Positions 13,006-24,300 of a stretch of 64,000 bases of DNA are shown here, in pieces. Position 1 is the first letter of the stretch. Each line of letters opens with the position of its first letter. A program made the position numbers and the translations under genes. The DNA is from Smittia aterrima (taxonomy: Eukaryota; Arthropoda; Insecta; Diptera; Chironomidae), in contig CP093830.1 of the NCBI GenBank assembly GCA_033063855.1, forward strand, positions 17,298,854 to 17,362,853. The letters run 5' to 3'. Under the pieces are notes generated by a model. That model had not been told where the DNA came from and searched no databases. It saw only the letters and a program-made list of their open reading frames with translations.

Positions 13006-13624
13006 AAGATCTTCAGGCAGAATCAAAAGAAACATTTAAAGCGTTTGACTTCCGCCCAGCTGAGACTCTTGAGGTGATTTTTCATCTTTTCTGACAGTAT
13101 CAGAGCGCAGCAAAAAATTGAGATTTTGTCGCTCCGGGCAGTGAGTTTTCTTTCTGCTGTCGTCGTCACTTTCACGTTGCTTCAAGCTTGAGGCGATCAT
13201 AAATTATTTATGAATATTCAGCTGCCGTTGCGAGATATCATAATTATGCAATTTTACTTGACCTAGTCACCGAAGATCCGTAGACGAAGCTTTTGATAAG
13301 CTCAATGACCAGGCTGACCAAACAAATTCTGTTCATGGATGGAATCTTGTTCGAAACTAATTCGTTGTGAAAGGTTTCGATGTCGTTTGCTTTTAATTGG
13401 TTTATTACACGCTTATGCATTCAGTTTTGCTTTGTGAATACGTAATGGCTTCGCAAATTTATACTTAACCTACATACACAGCGAGCGAGAGGAGATAGCT
13501 TTAGTTTTCATTGAAAACTTTTTTCAATAGACTTGTACTTTTTCGTTCGAATGAAAATCCTCACTTTTCTTTATAAAATTTCCTGTTCATTTCCTATTCG
13601 ACTATTGTTCGCGTCCTCTTCTCT

Positions 13625-16600
13625 TCACTTAAAGACGTTATTCTGTTGATTCCGGTAGCAGATCCTAAACGTGAGCCTGAAGAAGGCAATCCGAAAGTCC
13701 CCATTGTAGAAAGCGTAAATAAATGGATTTATTGCGCTGTTCATCCATCCGAGCCAGAGCAGAAACTGCTCCAAAATTTGATTTGTCCAAATGCTGTCTT
13801 TACGCACAAACGGTCGGGAAATGTAGTGAATGAAGAACGGCAGCCAGCAGGCGATGAAACTTTTCTCGAGAGGAGATTGGGAAAAACATCAAAGACGTGA
13901 AAGTTTAATGTAAAACAAACAGAAACATACCTGACAACCACAATGCTGTGGAAAGTTAAAGAAGAAAGTCAATCAATAAAATTACTTTGAAAAATTTTGA
14001 TGAAAGTTTAATGGCTTAGTTTTCTTAGAAAATTCTTTGACTCTTTCTCTTTAAATAACGTCGATTTGGGAGAGAGAAGACGAGGCATTTAGGAACTCAA
14101 ACAAAAGGAAGCTTATGTGGAAGATTCATAAGGAAAAAGTTCAAAAATGAGGCTTAAGTGGGATTAAATGGAGTCATTTGTGCTCCCCATGTTGCTCTCG
14201 ACATGTAAACTTCAGCGTTGAAAATACTTTTCAACCGAAATGAACGGCAGGAATAAGATTTTTTTTTACCTTAATGTCTGTGCTGTTTTCGTTTCCCTCT
14301 TGAGAGATGATATCCGGATTGGAATCTTTTTTGACTTGATGGAAGAGTTTTCGTTTAATGGTTGATTCTGATTGAATTGAACAGAGTTCAGAGAACGAAT
14401 GACGAAGCTCTGTTGATGATTAGCATTTGCGCTTGTGTTATGTTGATTGTTTTTGAGGATTGAACGAGTTTTTGCATACTCGAGGAGTTCGTAGAGCGTT
14501 GTCTGCGGTGGAGGGTGTAGAACGAGGTCCTTCGAGCTGTGAGGATGGTAGCTGGAGTCAATTTCTGACGTGATAAAATCATTGTCAGCGTCGATGGCTC
14601 GCTCAACCGCCTGTAACAAGCAAAAACTTTGTTAACCCTTTTTTGAACAAGAAAAACATTTAATTTTCCACTGACCTCCGTCCTCGACATTCGGGTTTGA
14701 CGCGATGTTAACACGCAGAATATTTTAGAGTAGACATAGAGCATAATTGACATGGGAATGAAGAAGGAGCCGAAAGCACTGTAAATTACCTTCAAGAACA
14801 AAAAAGCAAACATTTTAATTAATGATGAACTTTGACGAAAACGATTTCTCATTTACGTAGCCTTTATCGTCGTTATATTCGCAGGTAGTCATGTCTCCGT
14901 TCCGTCTTTCTAGCCTAAAAACAAAAAACAAAATTGCAATTAATCATCGCCATCTGTTCGGGGAAATATTGAACGTGAAGTTCAAAGTTCTTCTTTGAGG
15001 AGGGAAAAGCCTCGCGCGAGGATGTATAATTAAAAAAAAACGAAAGAAAAAGCGAGAGAGAATAAATCTTTAGGATTCTTGGAAAAAAACTTAAATTGGC
15101 GATGACTCATCACTGATGAGATTGAGTTTCGTAATTACAGCCAGAAATTTAATTTCGAATATATGTCAGCTCGTATTTCGTTTTTTGAAGCGAGATTTCT
15201 TTTTTTCCGACGTCGACGTTCATTCAGCAGCAAATTCTGCTTCTCCCACGAGCCGTACACGATCCCAATTCTGTCAGAGCTTAACCTTTGTCATTGATGT
15301 TATCGGCTGATTGAAAGTGATGAAGAGGCCGATTCTCCGAAAGGACATTCATTGAAATCCATTGTGAGGGGTTAAAAGCAAAGCCGAGCACAGCTGGAAG
15401 CTTCTCGTGGCTGGAAAGTATCAAATGAATAACTTACCAGCCAAAAATAGGTGGACAGGTGATTGCGAGTGCGAGAATCCACACGATGATAATCATCACC
15501 ATGGCCAAGCGTTTCGAGCGACGTCGTTTGGAATAATTGAGCGGCTGAGTTACTGCTAAATATCTTTTCGAAAGAGAGAAAGCAACAAACAATATTAGAT
15601 TTAATCGCATAGCAATATTGATACTTCAATAACAAAAGGATATTCCATTGAGAGTTGAGCAACGTGTTGAATGAGTGAATGAAGCTCCGCGAGCATTAAA
15701 GTTTAGGACTGTTTACATTTCATTTGATGGCAAACCGATAACTTTACGGATTTTTCTTGCTTTTCTTGCTCGGCGCGATGTTTATGATCGAGCTTACGTG
15801 ATGCTTTTATATTTTTTTACGAGCGGACATTGCGATGCCATTCGAAAGGGAAAGGGAGAGAGAGAGAGAGGAGAAGCAATAAATCTATTTTTCCAGCATG
15901 TGTCAAAACTTATTATGTAAGCTCTTCAGTGTCTACGGCGGGCGCCACATCATAAACCACTTTGAGTCAACATTCATTTCGCAATCTCGCTTTTGTCTTT
16001 GCTCGCTTTCCATTTGCCTTCTGAATTTACTTTCGCTCACTTTCTGTTCTATGCACAAGCAAATAAATCCTTCATTGAAATCAGTTTAACAGACGCTGAT
16101 TCAAGTGCTCTTAGAGTGCTGAATGCCCTCGTTGTGAAGAGGATTTTCTGACGAAAGGATTGTGAATGATGCTGCTCCATTCTCTCTCTCCCTTTGATCG
16201 CTAAAAGCTCTCCTGCTCTTCAAGAGCTATCATCTACTTCTTACGTGTACTGAAGTATTAGGCAAGATGTTGGTGAAGGCGAGAGAAGAATCCATCTTGC
16301 TTGATTAATGCGTTTAGCAGCAGCATGACGTAGCGCTTCATCAAATTGCATTATGCCCCCTCAAAAGCATCTTTTGCCATGAATTACAATGAATCACGTT
16401 CACTCACCTGTCAATGCTGATGGCACAAAGACTTAAAATGCTCGCCGTGCAGAGAAGAACGTCCAAGGAAATCCAAAATTCACATAGAAACCAGCCCAAG
16501 GGCCACAAACCTAACAAACAAAGTACGTGAGCTTTCATAACGAAAACCAAGACGAGAGAAACTTTCCAATTCTAATATCACTCACCAACGGACGAAACCA

Positions 16601-16832
16601 AAACAGCTGGCGGCATAACGAAAATCCCGACCAGCCAATCAGCGACAGCTAAGCTCATTACAAAAAGATTTGTGACAGTTCTCAGTCTCCTCGTCGTGAT
16701 GACAGCCAAAATCACCAAAGTGTTTCCGATAATTGTAATGACAATTAGCAAGCAGAACAGGACGATTAAAACAACTTTCTGCCACGGCCAATTCTCAGCC
16801 TCGGAAAGGATTTTCTCTTCCGTTTCGTTCAT
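13625..16832 (-). CDS. Second tyramine receptor-like amine GPCR (paralogue of the 1.4-5.7 kb gene)
   Basis: Eight exons, transcribed right to left: 16586-16832, 16408-16510, 15438-15563, 14857-14914, 14676-14789, 14270-14610, 13931-13945, 13625-13859 (1239 nt, 412 aa). The ATG at 16832 follows an in-frame TGA, so the extracellular tail is only about 20 residues. Visible motifs are TM2 LAVADWLVGIFVMPPAV, TM3 SLDVLLCTASI with the amine-binding Asp, DRY, YLAVTQPLNYS, TM5 SAFGSFFIPM, TM6 FIACWLPFF and TM7 NPFIYAF. The loop before TM6 ends RISSLKRETKT, nearly the same as the left-hand receptor. Exon 2 has identical borders and length (103 nt) in both genes, which shows common descent. The C-terminal tail after TM7 is short. 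Expected role: a tyramine/octopamine-responsive G-protein receptor in the plasma membrane. Drosophila also carries neighbouring TyrR and TyrRII paralogues as far as I recall; which copy this is cannot be decided here. Confidence 0.9.
13931..13945 (-). other. 15-nt microexon of the second amine GPCR
   Basis: Read on the minus strand, CATTGTGGTTGTCAG lies between a CCACAG acceptor and a GTATGT donor. It joins TL-(AG) at 14270 to (T)-FIACWLPFF at 13859, giving TLSIVVVSFIACW. Its position in TM6 matches the 10-nt microexon of the paralogue at 5301-5310. Confidence 0.75.
15564..16407 (-). other. Intron 2 of the second amine GPCR (0.84 kb)
   Basis: The intron lies between the DRY exon and the YLAVTQP exon, the same position as the large second intron of the left-hand receptor. 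It contains a short (AG)n microsatellite near 15857-15870 and no other recognisable element. Confidence 0.7.
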
Positions 16833-19800
16833 ATTCAATCACGAAAACTCGCTTACTCGTCACGGATTATTCTTCAATCATATTCAATAAAGAAAACTTC
16901 GAATTGTATTTCCGTGACTGTGAGCCATTAGCATCCTCTCTGGAAAATGCGAAGAGAGATAGAAAAGTTTATTTCGATGAAATTCAATTCACGCAAAAAC
17001 GATGAATGACCGGGTTCATGGTTGAATGATATAGCAAATATCTCATATCACGAAGCATTAAATTAAATTCTCTCAAAGAGAACTTCTCGATTCCACATTC
17101 GAGTGAAGAAGAATTTATTATTAAAGAGATATCACGGAAAAAATTATCTTTACAGATGGAAAGTCTTTCGCTTACGACGCTCCATAAGAAACATAAAACA
17201 AATTGAACTGTGCAGTGAAATGAAATACTTGAGTAACATCAACAACTTTTCCTCGACGAAGTCAAGAGAATCTTCTTAGTTTCTTTCTTTTCCCCATTTT
17301 GCGGTGACGTCAGCATGAGAGGAGCAAAAACTCAGTTTTACAAATAATTTCAACTTTTATTTTTTTTTCTGCTGCGCGCTCCTAATGACTTTGTTATTCG
17401 CCTTGTTGCCACAGATTGAAGATAGCTAATTATATTAATGCAGCGCACCGTCGCTTAAAGCTTCCTCTTTGTTGTAGGTGCGGCTGTTGAAGCGGAAGTT
17501 CGACATTGATGCAGTCGTATACGATACAGCAATTAAGATAAAACACCGAGCAATGCCTCCCGCGACGTTTCTGCTCGTGTCGTCTGTAAACACCAGAAAA
17601 GGAGCTCGAGCTTTGATTAAAATCAAGTCATTACTTGACTGGATTCGACTAAAAGCCTTTTTTTTTCTCTCCCATCTCGAGAAAGTGAAAAGTTTCGGAA
17701 GGGGTAAAGTTTAATGAAATTATCTCGTTTTCTGTTTTTGATGTTTTAATGGCATTTGAACATATGCTGGCTCTGCCCGCCGCAGCAGCTCCATTTGCTT
17801 TGAAGTGAGCTATGAGTCACTTCTGCATTTTACGACGAATCATAATTTAATATTCGGATTAATGATGAATATTTCGTACATTACACTCACCATATGGTAC
17901 ACTATCGCGATTCAATTACAATTTTATTATTGTTCAATGTCATTAAGAGATAAATTATCGCCGAAAAGTTTTATTTTTTTCTTTGAGCTTATCATGAATG
18001 GCACTCAAACTCGATATTCATGGTCATAATTGAAAATCCGGCCGATTGTTTAGAGCTGCAGAAATGCGGACTTTCCATTCGCGATGGCAATCAAAGCTTT
18101 TAGTTTTAACGACGCTTGAATCATTCGACGACTAACGAAGCATTCCATGCAAGCCTTCTGCACATTTTCATCGTCAATGCCAAAGCATTAATGGCCGTAA
18201 ATGTTCAATGTACCGAAAGTTTTCACGACAGTGACATTATCCGTTCCCCAGCTTTTCCAGTTCGCACACTTTTTCGTCGACGAGTTAATTGCCGAATCCT
18301 TACTTCTCATGGTCGGAGTTAAAATCATTTCATCTGTAACAATTCCTCGTTTTATTTTGTTTGTTAATTTTCACGGTGAAATTATCTTGAGGAAATTGTT
18401 CTAGAATCCACCCGCACCAGCTTTAACTTTAAGCATTCAAGCGACACAAACTCAATTTAAAATTTTAAAACAAGAAACGCCAGCGACTAATGAAACGACA
18501 TTGCGAAACTTTTATTTTTTCATTGGAGGGAAAAACTTTACTTCGCTTTCTTCTCTCCCCGAACGGTTTGGCGTGTGCTTACGCGATGAAAACAGGCGAA
18601 TAACTGAAAATGAAAACGGTCGATGTTTGTGAATGAAGATAGGATCATACTCCGATTCAACTAGAAAGCGAGAGCTTCATTGAAGACATTGGAGTATGAA
18701 ACTCACATTCGAGATTTAAATCATTCATCGGGAAGCTCTCATCTACATCTCTTGCTTTGAGCGTTGGTATCATTTTCAAGGATTCGCGTGGCGTGACGTT
18801 AGCTCAAAGCTTTCAACAACACATTGAATTCAAACATCAATTTTCATTGAAAATTTCTTGTGCGTATATGCTAAGGGAAGACTTACTTACGATTCATCAC
18901 GTTTTCTCTAGATCTCGTTGACTATTTTCGGTGCCTCATTTGAATGACGGTGGTTGTCTCTGAGTTTATTGAAAGCCTGATAATAAAATATGTCACACGC
19001 AAGGAAGAGAAAAATTCACAAAGAAAGTTAATGCTTTTGATTACGTCTCTTAAAAAATTTGATGTTATCTCCTTCGGGAATCATTGACCACAGATGTGCC
19101 ACGAGCACTCACAATTTTTATTCTTTCTTGACATATAAACTTGAAGAACGAGACATTTCGTGTCAGCTATTCCAGAATTCCTTGAAATTTACGCAGCAAC
19201 TTCGTCCTGCAATAAAAATGTTCAAACGAGCATAAACAATTATCTCTCTCTTTCACAGCCAGACATAAACTGCTTTGAGGATTTGTTGTTCTCCATGAGA
19301 AGAGTTCGAGATGTGAAGAGTTTGGTGATGTAATTTGACAAAGTGTTCTCTTTAGAAATATTAATAATTGGTTTCATTCTACGCACCAAATGTCTTTGTT
19401 ATTAATAATTTCTTGATGACGTCGTAAACTGGGTTGACGCAAGAAGTCAAACAAAAATCTTTTCAGCTTCACAAACGTGTTTGATTTTATTTGAAGTTTA
19501 CATAGTACAATTGTTTTTTTTTTCATCATAATCAAGAGAATCCAGAAATAGTTAATACTTAAAATTCGAGGAACAAGAGAATTTGCTGCGTGGCGCTAGA
19601 AACACGTTTCATTTTAAAAGCTTCGTTTGATGTTGCAAAGCTCAGCGACCTACACTCGCAAAATCTTTTTGTTTTCTTAGAAAGCTTTTCAGAAGATTTT
19701 TTTTGTCACAAATGTTTCATCTTTACAACTGAATTTTGTGCTTTTCAAGCTTCAAAATTATTTAAATCAGAATTGTAAATGTCAAACGAACAATGTTTAA

Positions 19801-21326
19801 TTTGTCATCATAAAAAAGTCTTTTTCGTAAATCAAATTTATTTAAACGAAAAGTCTGCGAAGGTGCAAATTGAGTTAAGGGTGAGTGGGTATTTCAAAAG
19901 TTTGTCTTTCACTCGTTAAGCTTTTATGCAAATCTATGCTTGTCATGCTAGATTCTTAATATGAAGATTAGTTTAATGAACAGACAGACCGGCGTTTGTC
20001 ACCGTCTGCGTGGGGCTTGGGGATTTTCCATTCTTTCTTTCGGGAAACGGGATATTAAGATAGCAAAACTTTTCGAGTCAAAAGGATTTATTCAATTATA
20101 TTCAAAATACTGTCACGAGTTTACTAAATGCATAATGTCCATGCATGACAAAACTGCTTCTCTTATAAGACGCTTTCTGTCACTGTTCAGTTATTGCATG
20201 AGAAAAGTCTTTGTTGAACTATAAAATACCCAGTTTGAGGATGAACAGCAACTTCTCTAGAGTTCTCACGTGTACATAAGACTAAACATTTTTTCTTCTT
20301 GTCTTTGATATCGAAATCTTCTTCTTCTTCTTCATCTTGGAAAAATTCTTTTCTTGCCACCTAAAAATTTGTGTAACAACTGCGTAAAGTTTTGTGTGCA
20401 AGTTCTCAAAGCTCTCAGTGAATAGCGAAAAGCTTTTTTATTTCTCCTTCATCGTCTGTCTCTCTTGTCGCTTCTAACCGAAAAAGAAAAGCGTTTTGCA
20501 AGCGGTAAAAAGTTGTGAAATGGCCTCAGAAATAATTTTCCTTTTATCCTCGGACGGGATCGTCGTATTCTTGTTTTTAAATCAGAAAATTTGTTTCTTG
20601 TTTCACTTCTTGACGACTGTCAATTAAAATGGATGAACTTTGTTTAACTCTCACGAAAAAGAATGAGTGGCATTGAGTGACGGAACTTTTGCACTTGCAA
20701 GTCAGAGTTTGTTCTTCTTGTTTATAACGAAATTTCTTCTTTTAGTTTTTATTTTAAATCTTAGATCGCAAGCAAAGCAGTTAAGGCAATTGAAAATTAT
20801 ACAGAATAAGAAATAATTTCTTTCATGCTACTCTTAGATAAATCGTCTCCATCAATTCTTGTAAAAAAGATTCTTCGATAAAAATTCTCCAATTGTTTCA
20901 ACATTACAGAAAAAAATACTTTTCCTTCTAAATTTAACAACAATAGAGATAATGCGAGCTTTCCCTCTTCTTTCACGGGGGAAAACTTTCACTATAAATT
21001 TATTCTCGTAGAGAGGGGGAGGAGGAATTTAATGTTTTCTTTCTTTCCGACACAGTTATGTTGGTCGACTAAATAATCCTCTGACTAATTGTTCTCTCTG
21101 TTCTACCCTGTGTTTGTGTTTAATTGGTTAGAATCAAATTAATGCATTTAATCTCCTTCCTTCGCTCATCTGCTCTCTTCTCTCGATAACTTTTCATTTT
21201 ATAAATAGACAAAAGGGGAATGAGTGAGCAAAAAGTTTTGCTAAGCAAGAGGAAGTCGTCAACATTCACATTCAATATCTTTTTTAATTTAGTGTTTCAC
21301 AAAATTGATTTCTAGCTTACGAATAT
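16833..21326. other. Intergenic DNA, 4.5 kb
   Basis: This is the 5' flank of the minus-strand receptor on the left and the 3' flank of the MDM1-like gene on the right. Only scattered short open frames occur, without family motifs or consistent splice sites. A TTTATT at 20999-21004 (AATAAA on the minus strand) could be the MDM1 polyadenylation signal, about 320 bases past its stop. Confidence 0.5.
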
Positions 21327-24300
21327 TTAATGCTGATCCTCCTCGTTCGGGCCTTGACCCCAGAATCGATCAAAGCGATCACGAGCCTTGTCCACCACTT
21401 CGACGCTTGCAGGATTCACAATGTTTCGAGCAGCAATCGCACTTGGCGGTGAATTTATATCTGGAAATGTTGGATCGTCCAAGCAGCGAAGCGTCGAACC
21501 AGGGACTGGTCGATCGATAGCTTGCGAAGTGTTTTGCTTCATTTTATCTTCAATTAACTTTGCAGGACTTGGATTTGCTGTGACGGTAAAATAAATCTTC
21601 ATACAAGTCAAAGAAGGATTAAGAGTTTAATTACATTCCTGCTCCCAAAGTTCTGGTGGAGCTGACTGTGGATGTTCCTGTGGCAAAAGTCTCGCTGGAG
21701 GCTCAGATGGAGTTGAGACTTTAATTTCACTGTGTGGCCTAACAATATTCGCCACGTCACCTTCACGGACATTTTGAGTGACCGTGAATGTCTTTCCGGT
21801 GTCCAAAGGAACCGTCCAGAAGACAGGATCAGGAGATCGCATAATTACGATTTGTTCAGGCGACTTGACTCGTGTCGGCTCGGGAGGAGATTTAACAATT
21901 TGTTCAATCACCTCTGGATGTTGGATTTGAGGCACATCAACCGAGTTTTCCTCCACTAAAAGTAGACGCGAAAGTTCACAGTTAGGAAATGGCTTCGCCT
22001 TCATCAATCACTCGAAGGAAAGAAAAAAATCTTCCAACTCAATGAGAAAACAAATGTTGTCTAAGTGATTGCGTGTTTTGTGATTTTTAGTGAACATGCG
22101 TTTGAAGAAAGTTCTTAAGTAAACCTTCAACTTTTAAATAACTTTGCTGAAAAGTAAGTAATTTCAACTCTAAGACACACAATTTGAGTGGATAACCGAA
22201 GTCTTTTTTTTAGAACTGAAGCTTTCTATTAGTTTTTGAATATATTTTTTTAGTTTGACAAACATTTTTAAATACAAAAATCTCTAGATGGAAAAACGAA
22301 AGTTTGTTTGTGTTGATCAACTCAAAATGAATTCAATGAGCGATTCCCGAAAGGAATTTTTATCTTTCTATTTTTTCTGTTCATGGAATTTCCGGGAATC
22401 ACTCGAAGTTAATGAAGGAGGGCGAGAGACGATCAAACAAAACGAAATCAATTTACAAGAAACTGCTTTTCCTTCATTTACAGAAGAGAGAGAACATACA
22501 CGATTAAATATACAACATCAAACAGGCAATCGACAAAAATAACTAAACGTGAAACACTCTTCATTAGGTCGGAAGTATTTACAGAAAGAAAGAAAAAAGA
22601 TTTTTTGTTTTGTTTTTCCTTGTTCAAGAGCAGCACTAAAGTATAATAACTTTGAGATAGATAGAGTGTGAAATCGAGAGATCAAGAAAAAGCTTTTACG
22701 AGAAAAACGAATTAGTGTCTTGAGTAATGTGGGGTGACTATGGGAGGGAGAGAGAGGTTAAAATACTTTAGTCGCCCTAATAGACAAACAACGTATGAAA
22801 CATAAAAACGAAGGAGAAAACTTTTTTGTGTGTAACTTTAATTTTTTTTTTCAACTGTCAGAGAGTTTGACCGATTTTTTTTTCTTTCTTTGATAAGACG
22901 ATTTTTGTTTTAAAAAATGTTTTTGTGGCTTTTTTTGGTTTCGACAAAATTACTTACTTTCCAGTGCTTTTTTCTTGCTGTTTCGTTGCTGACCATGTGG
23001 CAAATTTTCAGTTAACAACTGCCCATTGAAATTTGTCGGTCGCAAATTTAACTTGAGCTGTTTGTTTTGAATGTTTTTGTTCTCAATGGTCTTATTGGGA
23101 GCTTTGCTCTTAACATTGGGATTAGCTTGTTTGTTATTAGCGCTTAAGATCTGATTTGAGTTTTTCTTAGATGGTGTGAGTGATGATGAAATTAAAGGAT
23201 CATTATTAACTGAGTGATGAATATTTAATGTTGATGGTTTTTTTCTACCACTAACTGGTAACGAACTACTTTTTGAACGTGAATGTTTTTTTGTAGAGGA
23301 TAGGGAAGCTAGAAATATACAAATTGTTGTTTGGTTTACAAGTCAAATCATAACTAATTTTAGTTAGTTTTTTTTCGTTATCTGTTAACTCTAGATCTAG
23401 CTAAAGCGCTGATGAATTGCTTTGAGAGAGATTTTGTTGATGAAGAGATAAAGAATTTTGATTGTCTCAGCAAATAAGCGACGAAAAATTTCAATTTGAA
23501 AAGTTTTTTTTTCCTTAAAAGTTTTTCGAGCAAACAAAGAGGAAAAGTTTGTTGACTTTAATAAAAGCGATCAAGCGAAAGCTTTCTCTTCCTTGTCTCT
23601 TCTAAATATTCCTTAAACTTTTCGTCTCAACAAAACAATTCATCAAAAACGCTCTTCGGTAAGATTATTAAACTTCGACACAATTTCGGAAATTAATTTT
23701 GACACATTCTATCAGTCGAAAGCGAATTCTATTTGATTTCTGATAAAAATCTTCGACTTGCACAATTTTCTTTTTCAATTTTCCAAATGGAGCTTTGAGC
23801 TTTGCGGTCAATTTTGTTTTATTTTATCGTCCCAGAAGATTTTCATCGTAAAAAATGTAACACAGTTAAAAGGATCAAGTACAAGTCAATGTACGCAGAT
23901 AGAAGAGAAATATTAACGTTAAAGAAGTAGTAAAATGAGAAAACAGGAAAGAGATTGCCAACATTTTCATTGAGTCTGTCCGATAAGGGATTAAACTATC
24001 GATTGCAAAGCAATTTACAAAGAACAATGATCGTTTCACAATACTCTTTCATGCTAAATGGATTCAGTTTAAATCATGCTTTCACATTGAAAACTCTGCG
24101 GAAAATAAAATGTTGAACTTTTTTTTTTCTTTTTTAAACTTTCGGGACGCTCAAAAATCAGTGTGAAAATGAAATTTCCAAAATCTTCTTTTCTCAAATG
24201 CTTTTCAAAACTGATTCTCATTAAATTTTGCTTGTTCGCACTGATTGGAACTTACTTGGTCTCGGTTGATGCTCGGCAGTAATTGTTGGGGTTGACACTG

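Larger units (their letters stand above)
12347..13624. other. Intergenic DNA between NT5DC and the second receptor
   Basis: These two genes converge here. The stretch holds the NT5DC 3' UTR, two AATAAA hexamers at 12738-12763, a possible small cysteine-rich exon at 12838-13005 (listed separately) and the 3' flank of the minus-strand receptor. Nothing else is recognisable. Confidence 0.5.

Noticed and set aside
13646..13900. 84-codon plus-strand ORF over the last receptor exon
   Set aside because: It is the antisense shadow of TM6-TM7 of the minus-strand receptor.
15856..15871. Short AG microsatellite
   Set aside because: It is a simple repeat of seven units with no sign of function, noted only for completeness.
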